This document shows positions 44,303 through 53,368 of a stretch of DNA of 64,000 nt, one piece after another. Made by a program: the position numbers and the translations under genes. Origin of the DNA: Desulfocapsa sp. (lineage in GTDB: Bacteria; Desulfobacterota; Desulfobulbia; Desulfobulbales; Desulfocapsaceae). How positions within the stretch are numbered: the first letter of the stretch is position 1; every line of letters begins with the position of its first letter. The notes below the pieces were generated by a model. The model worked only from the letters and a program-made list of their open reading frames with translations, made no database searches and had not been told where the DNA came from. The stretch spans positions 1 through 64,000 of the forward strand of contig JAQYVF010000012.1 of assembly GCA_030145625.1 (NCBI GenBank), written 5' to 3'.

Positions 44303-44869
44303 TCAATTACAACACCTTTTTCCTTGAAGTAAAGATTTTTGTTTCTCCTTCAAGACATTGACATCCACTGATTCGACTGCCATCAAAAGCTCTTCATATT
44401 GTTCCTCAGAGCCGGGATAGCCATGTTCAGCAGCCAATCCCAGCCAGGCCAGAGCAATGATGTGATCCTGCACCACCCCTTTCCCTTCTCTATACAGTCG
44501 TGCAAGAAAAAACTGCGCTGACGGCCAATCCTGCCGCGCTGCACAATCATACCAGCAGGCTGCTTTGTCATAATCCTGACCTACACCATTCCCATTTTCA
44601 AATTTTATTCCGAGATAGAGACACGCTCCTGCTACATTTGCACGACCCGCTTTTTCGAACCAGATTATAGATTGTTTCTGATCACGCCCAAGTTCTTCAT
44701 TTCCATACTCATAGAGAAGTGCAAGAGCAAACTGAGATTCACCGTCACCTGCTTCAGCAAATTGTTTAACGTCGGAGATAAAACTGCCTGCAGCGTAGGA
44801 TGTTTGCAATGGCAACATTGTCACAGCAAAAGATAAAAAGAGCGTTACAAGGATAAATAGTCGGCTCAT
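44303..44869 (-). CDS. Exported Sel1-repeat protein
   Basis: 188 residues with a signal peptide (cleavage near SYAA) and about three Sel1 repeats (GESQFALALLYEYGNEELGRD, ACLYLGIKFENGNGVGQDYD, AQFFLARLYREGKGVVQD in pieces). Sel1 repeats mediate protein contacts. The C-terminus carries a Cys pair (GKRCCN). No specific partner can be named. Confidence 0.85.
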   Translation of the reverse strand: MSRLFILVTLFLSFAVTMLPLQTSYAAGSFISDVKQFAEAGDGESQFALALLYEYGNEELGRDQKQSIIWFEKAGRANVAGACLYLGIKFENGNGVGQDYDKAACWYDCAARQDWPSAQFFLARLYREGKGVVQDHIIALAWLGLAAEHGYPGSEEQYEELLMAVESVDVNVLKEKQKSLLQGKRCCN

Positions 44870-44912
44870 TACTTATTCACAACTTCAAGAGATAATATAT
44901 TTTACTTCTCCA

Positions 44913-44956
44913 CAAAAAAAAACAGCCGCTGTCTCTCAGGGAAGAGATAGCGGCTG
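44913..44956 (-). terminator. Rho-independent terminator of the lipoprotein gene
   Basis: CAGCCGCT-G-TCTC pairs with GAGA-T-AGCGGCTG around an 8-base loop; on the minus strand nine T residues follow. It lies 57 bases beyond the stop of the gene at 45014. Confidence 0.92.
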
Positions 44957-45013
44957 AAAAAATACTGCAACAGAATGAAATCCAGTTCATTTCCTGCAAA
45001 AAAACTTTCAAAA

Positions 45014-45514
45014 TTATTGGATGGGTTCACCGAAGGCATTTAAAGACTTAGATGCAGCAACATCCACAGTGACATACATGGATACAGTTGTATCAGAAAG
45101 AGGACCTTTATTTTCAATATTTATCATGCAGGTCCTGTTAGGCTTAGTAAAGGCAAGAATAACATTTTGATAGGATACCTCGCCAACCAGTTTCCATTTA
45201 TTTTTTTTCATGGAAGCAATAATAAATTCTTTCAATGAAATTATTTCCACCCTTCCAGAATAGTAGAGTATCCCTCCCCTGAAGGAATCTGTTGATATTG
45301 TCATGCTTTTCTTGGCATCATTTTTCATATCCGATGGCAATTCAATATCATTAAAATTTGCTACAGTACTGGTTACTGACGGAAGATCTTCAATAGATGC
45401 ATCAATGGGAGCCGTGTTTGTTGTTGTACCCGGTATACAGCCACTCAGCATAACAAGCCAAATAGCTATCGAACAAAAAACAACCCTTCGTTTCAATAAA
45501 AAAACATCCTTCAT
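45014..45514 (-). CDS. Putative lipoprotein of unknown function
   Basis: 166 residues with a lipoprotein signal peptide: basic N-terminus, hydrophobic stretch and lipobox LSGC. The mature part has a conserved-looking core (FNDIELPSDMK, SFRGGILYYSGRVEI, NKWKLVGEVSY, AFTKPNRTCMINI). I recognise similar uncharacterised lipoproteins from delta-proteobacteria but no function. It is monocistronic: a terminator follows and a long gap precedes it. Confidence 0.8.
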   Translation of the reverse strand: MKDVFLLKRRVVFCSIAIWLVMLSGCIPGTTTNTAPIDASIEDLPSVTSTVANFNDIELPSDMKNDAKKSMTISTDSFRGGILYYSGRVEIISLKEFIIASMKKNKWKLVGEVSYQNVILAFTKPNRTCMINIENKGPLSDTTVSMYVTVDVAASKSLNAFGEPIQ

Positions 45515-45796
45515 TGTGCTTTCTCCATCTCTTTAAATAGTTAATAATTCTCAAACGCTAAAGATGATTTTCCAGTATCCTCTTGAGAGATGCAAACACC
45601 TCAATACTGACTGCTTCCCTTGGAGATAATTTCTGAAATAAAAGTTATGACCATAAAAAAACAAAATTTACCTTAAAGATTCTCAAAATAAAAAGAATTG
45701 CCTCTTCAAAACAGGAACAAAAAAAGAATCGTCATTACCAGTAGATAGTTCAGGCTACATTATTTGTCGAGTCTTTTTTCACTTTTACATTGCCCC

Positions 45797-47248
45797 TCAG
45801 GATAGACCTCCAACACACATATATTTTATCTCAAGATATTCATCGATACCATACATGGAGCCCTCTCTTCCATTTCCCGATTCTTTCATCCCGCCAAAAG
45901 GTGCTGATTCTGAAGAAAGAACTCCGGTATTCACACCAACCATGCCATATTCCAAGGCCTCTGTAATTCTCCAGCAACGAGCCATATCGCGACTGTAGAA
46001 ATAAGACGCCAAGCCATATTGAGAATCATTGGCCATGGCTATAGCCTCTTCTTCTTTTCGAAAAACAAAGAGCGGTGCCACAGGACCAAAGGTCTCTTCC
46101 CTGGCAATTATCATATCACTGGTCACATCCAAAAGGATGGTGGGTTCAAAAAAGAATCCCGTATCCCCCGATCGTTTACCTCCGACAACAAGCCTTGCCC
46201 CCTTGTCACAGGCATCCCTGATCTGCTCTTCAACCTTGAGAACAGCATTCATATCTATCAGCGGTCCCTGGTTCACATCAGCCTGAAATCCTGAACCGGT
46301 GCGCAACTGAGATTCAACTGCAGCAGCTAATTTTTCTGCAAAGGATTCATACACACCCTCCTGGACAATGAAACGATTGGCGCAAACACAGGTCTGGCCA
46401 GCGTTTCTATACTTTGAAGCCATGGCACCAGCTACCGCTTCATCAATATCTGCATCGTCAAAAACGATAAATGGGGCATGACCACCAAGTTCCAAAGAAA
46501 CCTGTTTGACCGTATCACTGCAGGCAGCCATCAGTTTTTTTCCTACTGGGGTGGAACCTGTAAAGCTCAACTTCCGTACAATAGGATTCGAGGTTAATTC
46601 GGCACCGATCTCTGGTGCCGGTCCAGTGAGTACATTAAATACTCCCGGAGGAATTCCGGCACGATGGGCAAGCTCAGCCAAAGCAAGGGCTGAAAAAGGA
46701 GTCTGGGCAGCCGGTTTTACAACTACAGTACAACCCGCCGCAAGGGCAGGTGCTGCTTTCCTGGTAATCATAGCAGAAGGGAAATTCCAGGGAGTAATCG
46801 CCGCGCAAACCCCAACGGGCTCTTTGAGAACCACAATCCGTTTGTCTTTTTGTGCCATGGGAATGGTATCGCCATAAACCCTTTTGGCCTCTTCGGCAAA
46901 CCATTCAACATAGGCCGCACCGTACAAGACCTCCCCCTCTGCCTCTGCAATAGGTTTTCCCTGTTCAGAGGTCATGATAATGGCGAGATCTTTTTTATGA
47001 CTGACAATAAGCTCAAACCATTTTTTCAAATACCCGGAACGTTCCTTGGCTGTCAGGCTTCTCCAGGCCGGATAAGCCCGCTCTGCTGCCAGGATGGCCT
47101 CACGTGTCTCCAAAGTTCCAAGTGAAGGAACAGCGCCAAGGACACTATTATCCGCTGGATTTGACACCTCAATTTTCTTCTCAGAACTTATCCACTTGCC
47201 ATCGACATAGCATTCCTGTCTGAAAAGAGCAGGATCTTGTACCTTCAT
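45797..47248 (-). CDS. gabD: Succinate-semialdehyde dehydrogenase (NAD(P)+) family
   Basis: About 483 residues from the ATG at 47248, preceded by TGAGGTG. Aldehyde dehydrogenase motifs: TPWNFPSAMITRKAAPAL, VVVKPA, catalytic Glu in LELGGHAPFIVF, catalytic Cys in NAGQTCVCANRF, and FGGMKESGNGREG near the C-terminus, which together fit the GabD type that oxidises succinate semialdehyde to succinate. Other short aldehydes are possible substrates. No neighbouring aminotransferase supports a GABA pathway. The frame could extend to 47263. Confidence 0.88.
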   Translation of the reverse strand: MKVQDPALFRQECYVDGKWISSEKKIEVSNPADNSVLGAVPSLGTLETREAILAAERAYPAWRSLTAKERSGYLKKWFELIVSHKKDLAIIMTSEQGKPIAEAEGEVLYGAAYVEWFAEEAKRVYGDTIPMAQKDKRIVVLKEPVGVCAAITPWNFPSAMITRKAAPALAAGCTVVVKPAAQTPFSALALAELAHRAGIPPGVFNVLTGPAPEIGAELTSNPIVRKLSFTGSTPVGKKLMAACSDTVKQVSLELGGHAPFIVFDDADIDEAVAGAMASKYRNAGQTCVCANRFIVQEGVYESFAEKLAAAVESQLRTGSGFQADVNQGPLIDMNAVLKVEEQIRDACDKGARLVVGGKRSGDTGFFFEPTILLDVTSDMIIAREETFGPVAPLFVFRKEEEAIAMANDSQYGLASYFYSRDMARCWRITEALEYGMVGVNTGVLSSESAPFGGMKESGNGREGSMYGIDEYLEIKYMCVGGLS

Positions 47249-47513
47249 CTTACACCTCAACAAAAAAACAGATCAAAAAAAGACTTAATTTCAATTCACT
47301 ACCGGACAATCTTCAAACACAATACCCACTCTTCCCAGTACTCCCTGCCGGCAATGCACACACAAGAAGTTTATAAATCATCTAACACCGTTACACCAAG
47401 CTTTTTTTCATTTTAACCTATTAGCCTTTCACTCTCGACAGGGATGGCTGCGTAGTCTACAATAGAGTTACAATTGATTTCCATGCAAAATTAACAAAAT
47501 AAAGGGTACCTTG
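47249..47513. other. Intergenic region upstream of the second fold-back element
   Basis: A/T-rich and non-coding; together with the fold-back element and the 86 bases after it, it makes a 530-base gene-free stretch between two divergent genes. No hairpin or promoter stands out. Confidence 0.5.
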
Positions 47514-47692
47514 AAAAATTAGAATTTTCGTTCAAAATCGAGGCGTGAGAAAAATTTTACCACAGGTGCCCTGCAAGAATCACCCTAACTACGGGTACAA
47601 GTACCCTTAGGGTGCATATAACTGATATTCCGAGGATAAAACTTCACTCATAACGAAGAGTTTGGGCGAAAAGGCAATTTTGCATGGTGGCC
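47514..47692 (+). repeat. MITE-like fold-back element, copy 2 (179 bp)
   Basis: Same ends as the copy at 23729 (GGGTACCTTGAAAAATT, and GGTGGCC at the right). The centre folds on itself: CACCCTAA pairs with TTAGGGTG, and inside it GGGTAC pairs with GTACCC. Nearly identical to copy 3 at 50070. Confidence 0.9.
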
Positions 47693-47778
47693 TAAAGACG
47701 TGTGGAGTCTATCTACCGAAGAGAGAAGAGGATTGATAAACCACGTTAGAATATTCATGATAACAACGGAACAATAAC

Positions 47779-48036
47779 TTGGCTGCACAAAATAAAGATA
47801 TTCATTCGGCACAGGAGCAAACACCTGTTTTCATATCTCGTGAACCTATTCGACTTGGTCAGTTTTTAAAGCTGGCCAATAGTGTACAGGATGGATTAGA
47901 GGCAAAGATACGAATAGCCAACGGTGATGTCCAGGTCAACGGCCAAGAAGAGATGCAGCGGGGTAAAAAATTGGTCCATGGCGATGTGGTAAAAATAGAC
48001 AACCTTCTCCTGCGGGTAACAGCAATGGAGAAATAG
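47779..48036 (+). CDS. S4-domain RNA-binding protein (YaaA/RlbA type)
   Basis: 85 residues, TTG start, nearly all one S4 domain (RLGQFLKLANSVQDGLEAKI, IANGDVQVNGQEEMQRGKKL, DVVKI). Small stand-alone S4 proteins of this type bind RNA, often ribosomal. A GGAA sequence precedes the start at acceptable distance. The gene lies directly after the fold-back element, which may have moved into its upstream region. Confidence 0.85.
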   Translation: MAAQNKDIHSAQEQTPVFISREPIRLGQFLKLANSVQDGLEAKIRIANGDVQVNGQEEMQRGKKLVHGDVVKIDNLLLRVTAMEK

Positions 48037-48114
48037 CCAAGGTCACTCGTTCATCAAATGAACTTCACAGAACAGCTTGAACGATTCGTTTTGCGTCAAA
48101 AGAGATCGGGGATG

Positions 48115-48145
48115 GTTCAACATCTGTGCTTCGCAGATCTTGAAC
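48115..48145 (+). terminator. Possible terminator hairpin after the S4 gene
   Basis: GTTCAA-c-ATCTG pairs with CAGAT-c-TTGAAC. A T-run begins only 11 bases further on (48156), so it is a weak terminator candidate. Confidence 0.35.
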
Positions 48146-48152
48146 GGTAACC

Positions 48153-49724
48153 CTATTTTTTTAAAGCACCACCTATATCATCCAAGTGGATCGAATAGAG
48201 CTTTGTGACCTTTTCCAACCCCCGGAGCTGCCTGGCTTTTTCTTCCTGTATTGGAAAAGAACCCGTGACATCTTTGTACACCGACTCAGTGATCAGAATC
48301 TGTCCGGATTCAGTCTCGGAAGCCAGCCGTTGAGCAATATTTACATCAGTTCCGATAACAGTGTAATCCAACCGTCTGAAAGAACCAACATTTCCATGAA
48401 AAACCTCTCCCCGGCTGATTCCTATCCCCAGGCCTAACTGTTCAAAGATATCTGATTTCTGAAACCATTTGTGCCGTAACTGATCAAACCCTTGGGAAAG
48501 TTCAATGGCTGTAGACACAGCAGCATCAGAAGGATCTTTTAGAGTTACTGGGGCACCATAGGCAACGAGCGCGGCATCACCCATAAATTTATCCAGCGTT
48601 CCTCTCCAGGAAAAAACAATTTCCGAGAAGAGATCGAAGAATTCAGTAAGAAAGAGTCTGAGTTCCTGGTGCGACAGATGCTGTACGGCCAGAGTGAAAT
48701 TTCTAATATCGGCAAAAAGAATTGTAATTTCTTTGACGCCACCTATTTCCATGGGATTTTTCGTAGAGCTCAACAATATTTCAGCAACCTCCGGAGCAAC
48801 ATACTGCTCAAAAAGGGCTTTAGTCCGGGCGTTTTGTTCACGCTCTTCCATGTAGGCGACATTTTGAATAGCCATAACTGCCTGCCCACAGATTACTGAC
48901 AGCATCTCAATATCAGACTGACTATATTCCACATCCTTAGTGGTCTGACTGATATTGAGAACGCCAAGCACCTTTCTTCTCCCCAAAAGAGGAAAAGAGA
49001 TAGAGGCAGTAACGTCATCCCGATGCAGATACTCTTTAAATGGTGATTGAGCCTGAGTCTGTTTATTCAAAATAACAGGTTTCCCATGCGCATAGACCCA
49101 ACCTGCAATTTTTTCACCGGGTTTTACAACAACAGAGGAAGCCAGCTCTAAATCCATCCCCCTGGATGCCACCACCTTTAAACAGTTATCCTCTTCCACA
49201 AACATCATCAGCGAAGCAGAAGGGACACTGATCTGCATACAGACAGTCTCCAGCAGTTCCTCGTAAACCTCCTGGTAAGAAGCCGCAGAAAGAAATTTTT
49301 CACCAAGTTTATACAATGGGAGCAATGTTTTCAGGCGGGTATTTTCCTCACGAAGGTGGGCAAGAGCGACGGCTTCCTGAACAGCCTTGACCAGCTCCTC
49401 TGTATCAAGAGGTTTATCCAAAACACGGCTAAAGCCCTTGTTCATCGCTTCAACGATCATATCTACATTGGCATGACCGGTAACAAGAATCCCTATGATC
49501 CCGGGATTTGTCTGCCGAATTATATCAAATGTTTCCATGCCACTCATGCCGGGAAGCATGGCATCCACAATGGCCAGGTCAAAATGGGATTCCATTGCAA
49601 TTTCAACGGCTTGCTCTCCGCTGTATGCACAGACCACATCATGACCAATATCGCCAAGAGCGATTCTACTCATATCGGCAATAAATGCCTCATCGTCTAC
49701 AACTAGGATTTTATTTGCAACCAT
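48153..49724 (-). CDS. Response regulator with GAF and class III nucleotide cyclase domains
   Basis: 523 residues: receiver domain (ILVVDDEAFIADMS; phosphoacceptor in LAIVDAMLPGMSG), GAF domain (about 145-290) and a class III adenylate/guanylate cyclase domain (ILFADIRNFT with the metal-binding Asp, DKFMGDAALVAYGAP, GIGISRGEVFHGNVGS, YTVIGTDVNIAQRL). It should make cAMP or cGMP in response to phosphorylation and a GAF ligand. The cyclic-nucleotide-binding HEAT/PilZ protein at 41761 is a plausible receiver of that signal; this link is an inference from proximity and domain content. No kinase gene adjoins. Confidence 0.93.
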   Translation of the reverse strand: MVANKILVVDDEAFIADMSRIALGDIGHDVVCAYSGEQAVEIAMESHFDLAIVDAMLPGMSGMETFDIIRQTNPGIIGILVTGHANVDMIVEAMNKGFSRVLDKPLDTEELVKAVQEAVALAHLREENTRLKTLLPLYKLGEKFLSAASYQEVYEELLETVCMQISVPSASLMMFVEEDNCLKVVASRGMDLELASSVVVKPGEKIAGWVYAHGKPVILNKQTQAQSPFKEYLHRDDVTASISFPLLGRRKVLGVLNISQTTKDVEYSQSDIEMLSVICGQAVMAIQNVAYMEEREQNARTKALFEQYVAPEVAEILLSSTKNPMEIGGVKEITILFADIRNFTLAVQHLSHQELRLFLTEFFDLFSEIVFSWRGTLDKFMGDAALVAYGAPVTLKDPSDAAVSTAIELSQGFDQLRHKWFQKSDIFEQLGLGIGISRGEVFHGNVGSFRRLDYTVIGTDVNIAQRLASETESGQILITESVYKDVTGSFPIQEEKARQLRGLEKVTKLYSIHLDDIGGALKK

Positions 49725-50340
49725 CGACTATTCTTTGTCTCTCAACTAGATAAGGTATCTTAAGAATTTGCAGACAATAAGCAGTACCGCAAGAAAGTGT
49801 AACAAAAGAATAGTACCATTGAGTTTCTCTGGTTTCAAGAGATAGCCTTTACCTTTTCCTATTATTTTCATTATAATAAAAAAACAAGTGCCATTTACTG
49901 CCTTATTAAGTAATTTTCTTGCTTTTTATGATAAAAAATTAAAAATAAACTATTCAAGACTCCATGGAAGACAGCTACTATGAAGAACTTCGTTCCTCCC
50001 AAGGAAGTAATGGAAAAAGCCCTGACAGGGGCAGAAAACAATACATACTCTAAGTCGCTGCAAACAGAAGGGTACCTTGAAAAATTAGAATTTTCGTTCA
50101 AAATCGAGGCATGAGAGAAATTTTACCGCAGGTACCCTGCAAGAATCACCCTAACTACGGGTACAAGTACCCTTGGGGTGCATATAGTTGATATTCCGAG
50201 GATATAAATTTTCTCATGACGAAGAGTTTGGGCGAAAAGGCAATTTTGCAAGGTGGCCAGAAGTTGCTTTCTGCTCACAACTGAACCAACCCAGGTAATC
50301 CCTTCCCCACTGTTTTGCACTATTCTTACTACCGGTAACT
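49725..50340. other. Intergenic region containing the third fold-back element
   Basis: Apart from the element at 50070-50258 this 616-base gap is A/T-rich and without a supported gene. An open frame on the minus strand across the element's left end is ascribed to the repeat. Confidence 0.55.
50070..50258 (+). repeat. MITE-like fold-back element, copy 3 (189 bp)
   Basis: GGGTACCTTGAAAAATT at the left and CAATTTTGCAAGGTGGCC at the right form the outer inverted repeat, which continues inward (TTTTCGTTCAAAATC against TTTTCGCCCAAACTC on the other strand). The centre has the same nested hairpin as copy 2. It lies 83 bases before rarA. Confidence 0.9.
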
Positions 50341-51681
50341 ATGCAGAATACGAAAAACAACCAAGCCCCCCTTGCAGAACGGATGCGCCCGCAATCCCTC
50401 CATGAATTCATTGGCCAGGAAAAACTGCTGGGAAAAGGAAAACTTCTGGATAGCATGCTGGAGTCAGGCATACTTCCTTCTCTCATCCTCTGGGGTCCAC
50501 CGGGAACCGGAAAAACAACGCTTGCCAGAATTCTGGCAAGATCTACATCAGCTGATTTTGTTTATTTTTCGGCAGTTCTTTCCGGAGTGAAAGAGGTAAG
50601 AAAGATCGTTGAGCAGGCAGGACAACTCAGAGACAAAGAAAATAAAGGAACCATTTTCTTCATTGATGAGATCCACCGGTTCAACAAAAGTCAACAAGAT
50701 GCATTTCTTCCCCATGTGGAAAACGGACTTTTCACCTTAATTGGTGCCACTACGGAAAACCCTTCTTTCCAGGTAATTGCACCTCTTCTCTCAAGGTGCC
50801 GGGTCCTTGTCCTCACCCCTCTCTCGCCTGACAGCCTTCACACCATATTACATAGGGCTCTGGTTGATAGTAACAATGGCCTGGGAACCCATAAACTGAC
50901 TCTTGATGAGAAGGGCCTCGGACTCCTCGTTGCATTGGCTGACGGTGATGCCAGAAAGGGACTAAACACCCTCGAAATCGCAGCAACTATTGCACATCAC
51001 CGTTTAAAGACAAATAGTGACCTAAAAAAAACCATCTCCCTGGATGATATAAGAGAAGCCAGCCAACAGACGACCCTGCGTTACGATAAAGATGGAGAAG
51101 AACATTACAATCTGATTTCAGCCCTGCACAAAAGCCTTCGTGATTCCGATCCTGACGGCAGCCTGTACTGGCTCTACCGCATGCTTGCTTCCGGTGAGGA
51201 TCCACTCTATATCTGTCGAAGACTGATTCGCTTTGCATCTGAGGATATCGGTCTTGCTGACCCCCAGGCCTTGATCCACACAATATCCTGCAGGGACGCA
51301 TATCATAGCCTGGGACTCCCTGAAGGCGGATTAGCCATCGCTCAGGCTGTTGTCTATCTGGCCACGGCCCCCAAAAGCAATAGTCTCTACAAAAGCGAAA
51401 AAGAAGTAAAACAAACCATTGGCCGCAGTGGTTCACTTCCTGTCCCTCTTCATCTGCGCAATGCCCCCACCACCTTGATGAAAAAACTTGACTACGGCAA
51501 AGGCTATAAGTATGCACATGATGCGAAACAGTCACTGGTTGACCAGGAACATCTTCCCCAGGAACTCAAGGGAGAGCGTTTTTATTCTCCCACAACCCGA
51601 GGGTATGAGGCCCTTATCAAAGACCGCCTAGACAAATGGCGAGTCATTCTTCAACAGAGAAAAAACAATGCAAAGCCATAA
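50341..51681 (+). CDS. rarA: Replication-associated recombination protein A (RarA/MgsA)
   Basis: 446 residues, AAA+ ATPase of the RarA family: LRPQ-like N-terminus (LAERMRPQSLHEFIGQ), Walker A WGPPGTGKTTLARI, Walker B FIDEIHRFNKSQQDAFL, sensor 1 GATTENPSF, and the C-terminal tetramerisation region (ALHKSLRDSDPDGSLYWLYR). It acts at stalled replication forks. The last 14 bases overlap the start of the cytochrome gene. Confidence 0.95.
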   Translation: MQNTKNNQAPLAERMRPQSLHEFIGQEKLLGKGKLLDSMLESGILPSLILWGPPGTGKTTLARILARSTSADFVYFSAVLSGVKEVRKIVEQAGQLRDKENKGTIFFIDEIHRFNKSQQDAFLPHVENGLFTLIGATTENPSFQVIAPLLSRCRVLVLTPLSPDSLHTILHRALVDSNNGLGTHKLTLDEKGLGLLVALADGDARKGLNTLEIAATIAHHRLKTNSDLKKTISLDDIREASQQTTLRYDKDGEEHYNLISALHKSLRDSDPDGSLYWLYRMLASGEDPLYICRRLIRFASEDIGLADPQALIHTISCRDAYHSLGLPEGGLAIAQAVVYLATAPKSNSLYKSEKEVKQTIGRSGSLPVPLHLRNAPTTLMKKLDYGKGYKYAHDAKQSLVDQEHLPQELKGERFYSPTTRGYEALIKDRLDKWRVILQQRKNNAKP

Positions 51682-53284
51682 ACTCTATTTTCCGGGGAAA
51701 CTCCTGTTTTGGGGGCTACCGCTCTTCTTTTTTTTTAGTTTGAGCAGCACCCTTCACGGTGCCTCCTCAACACCTGCTCTCCTCTTCTTTTCTGACAACG
51801 TCCAGGGCGAAACAGAACCGTGCGGCTGAAAATCCAAACAGTTGGGCGGTCTGTCCAAAAAAATATTTCAGATTGAATCTCTCACTGATCAACACAAAGA
51901 AGATAAACTTCTACTCGATTCCGGCAATCTTCTTTTCAAACGCCCAAGCGTTGCCGCAGGTCCGAGTCAGGAGCGACTCACGGCACAAACCATTATGCAG
52001 ATTTATCAAAATATCGGCTATGATGCTGTGGGAATCGGTCCACTGGATATGGCTGCGGGTATTGATTTTCTACAGACTGAAGCAACTAAAGACTTCCCCT
52101 GGATTTCAGCCAACATCTTAGATGATCATGGTCAACCACTCTTTCCTCAATGGATCAACAAAGAAGTACAGGGCGTACAGGTGATAATTACTGCTCTTTC
52201 CGCTCCGCCGAAAAATATTTCCCCTGCCGTAAAAGTTGCTCCATGGGAATCCATCCTGCCTGAGCTCATGCCGCGACTCACTAAAGAGAGCAAAACCCCC
52301 TTCATCATTCTTCTCTCCACTCTCTCCACAGAAGAAAACCGTCTTATTGCTGAACAGTATCCAACCATCAACCTCCTGTTAGGTGCAAATCAACATCAAA
52401 GGAACGCATCCCCACGACTCATTAACAATACCCTTGTGACTCAAACGGAAAAGCAGGGACAATATCAAGGACTCCTGGAAATTAATTTTGGTAAACAGCG
52501 GAGCTGGGGACAAAACAGGGAAAAACAAATTGCGGATCTGCAAAACAGGTTAGGTTCACTGAACTGGCAACTTCAACGACTGGAAAAAAAATCAGCAAAG
52601 AGTGCATCCAAAGAAAAATACTCCAGGACCATCGAACGATTACACAAAGATCGGGAAGAGATAACCGCCAAGATCACCTCATTACAAGAAGCTATGGCAC
52701 AGGAGCAATCTTCCGACATACTCACCGATCAATATAAATACCGCTTTATTGGTCTGAAAAAGAATCTGCCCAATGATGCCAACACCGAAAAGATTCTTCA
52801 AAACCTCAACCAACGAATCAGACAGCTCCACAAAAGGCCGCGCAAATCCCAGAACACAGCGAACAGCAAGGCACCCTTTGCTCCAGGACATGACCTCGTT
52901 GGATTCCGGGTATGCGAAAGTTGTCATCCCACCCAGACAGAATTCTGGCAAACCACACAGCACGCAAATGCGTATACAACTCTGGCAAAAAAAGAGAAAA
53001 ATCTGGATCTTGAATGTCTTCCCTGTCATGTGACAAGAAATCTGTTCAGCACCAATCACCAAGATCTCTCAAAAGAGACCCTCCTTTCTTTGCCAAGGGA
53101 GTTACAATCAGTTGGCTGTGAAAACTGTCATGGGTCAGGAAAAAAACACAGTATCGACCCGGAACGATTTAAAATGATACGCTTACCCGGGAAAAACATC
53201 TGCCTCATCTGTCACACGCCTGAACATGACGACAATTTTGAATACGAAACAAAAATTGTTCCGATCTCCTGTCCGGCAGAATAA
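51668..53284 (+). CDS. Putative selenocysteine-containing UshA-like/tetraheme cytochrome c
   Basis: Read from the ATG at 51668 the frame encodes a signal peptide (about residues 11-33) and then LLFFSDNVQGETEPCG, meets UGA at 51827-51829, and continues KSKQLGGLSKK for another 484 codons. Related exported proteins have a Cys where the UGA stands (PCGC-x4-LGGL), so the UGA probably encodes selenocysteine (codon 54) in a CGU motif. A SECIS-like hairpin follows. After the phosphoesterase-like N-terminal part (about 40-230) comes a coiled coil and four CxxCH heme motifs (CESCH, CLPCH, CENCH, CLICH), so the protein is likely a periplasmic or surface tetraheme cytochrome. If the UGA were a stop, the downstream part would lack an export signal, which hemes require. 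The start overlaps rarA. Confidence 0.8.
51830..51858 (+). promoter_or_regulatory. SECIS-like hairpin after the in-frame UGA
   Basis: TTGGGC (51842-51847) pairs with GTCCAA (51853-51858), leaving the loop GGTCT (51848-51852). The loop begins 18 bases after the UGA, the same distance and the same GGUCU as in E. coli fdhF mRNA, which SelB recognises. A caveat is that the loop also encodes the Gly-Leu of a conserved LGGL motif. Confidence 0.72.
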
Positions 53285-53290
53285 ATAACA

Positions 53291-53328
53291 AAAAAAAAGG
53301 TGTCTTTGGAAAAATCCAAAGACACCTT
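53291..53328 (-). terminator. Terminator between the cytochrome gene and ppaC
   Basis: AAGGTGTCTTTGGA and TCCAAAGACACCTT make a perfect 14-bp stem with an AAAA loop. On the minus strand it is followed by a long T-run, so it chiefly ends ppaC; it may also end the convergent cytochrome transcript. Confidence 0.92.
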
Positions 53329-53368
53329 CTATAAATAGCTATCTGAAAAATATCAGATCAAACCATCC

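Noticed and set aside
45797-47248. GABA-shunt operon
   Set aside because: Only the dehydrogenase is present; no aminotransferase or transporter gene adjoins.
49895-50101. 68-codon minus-strand frame
   Set aside because: Runs into the fold-back element and has no support; probably chance.
51842-53284. Cytochrome gene starting at a TTG at 51842
   Set aside because: This start lies inside the SECIS-like hairpin, has no ribosome-binding site, and would give a heme protein without an export signal; the upstream frame through the UGA explains the gene better.
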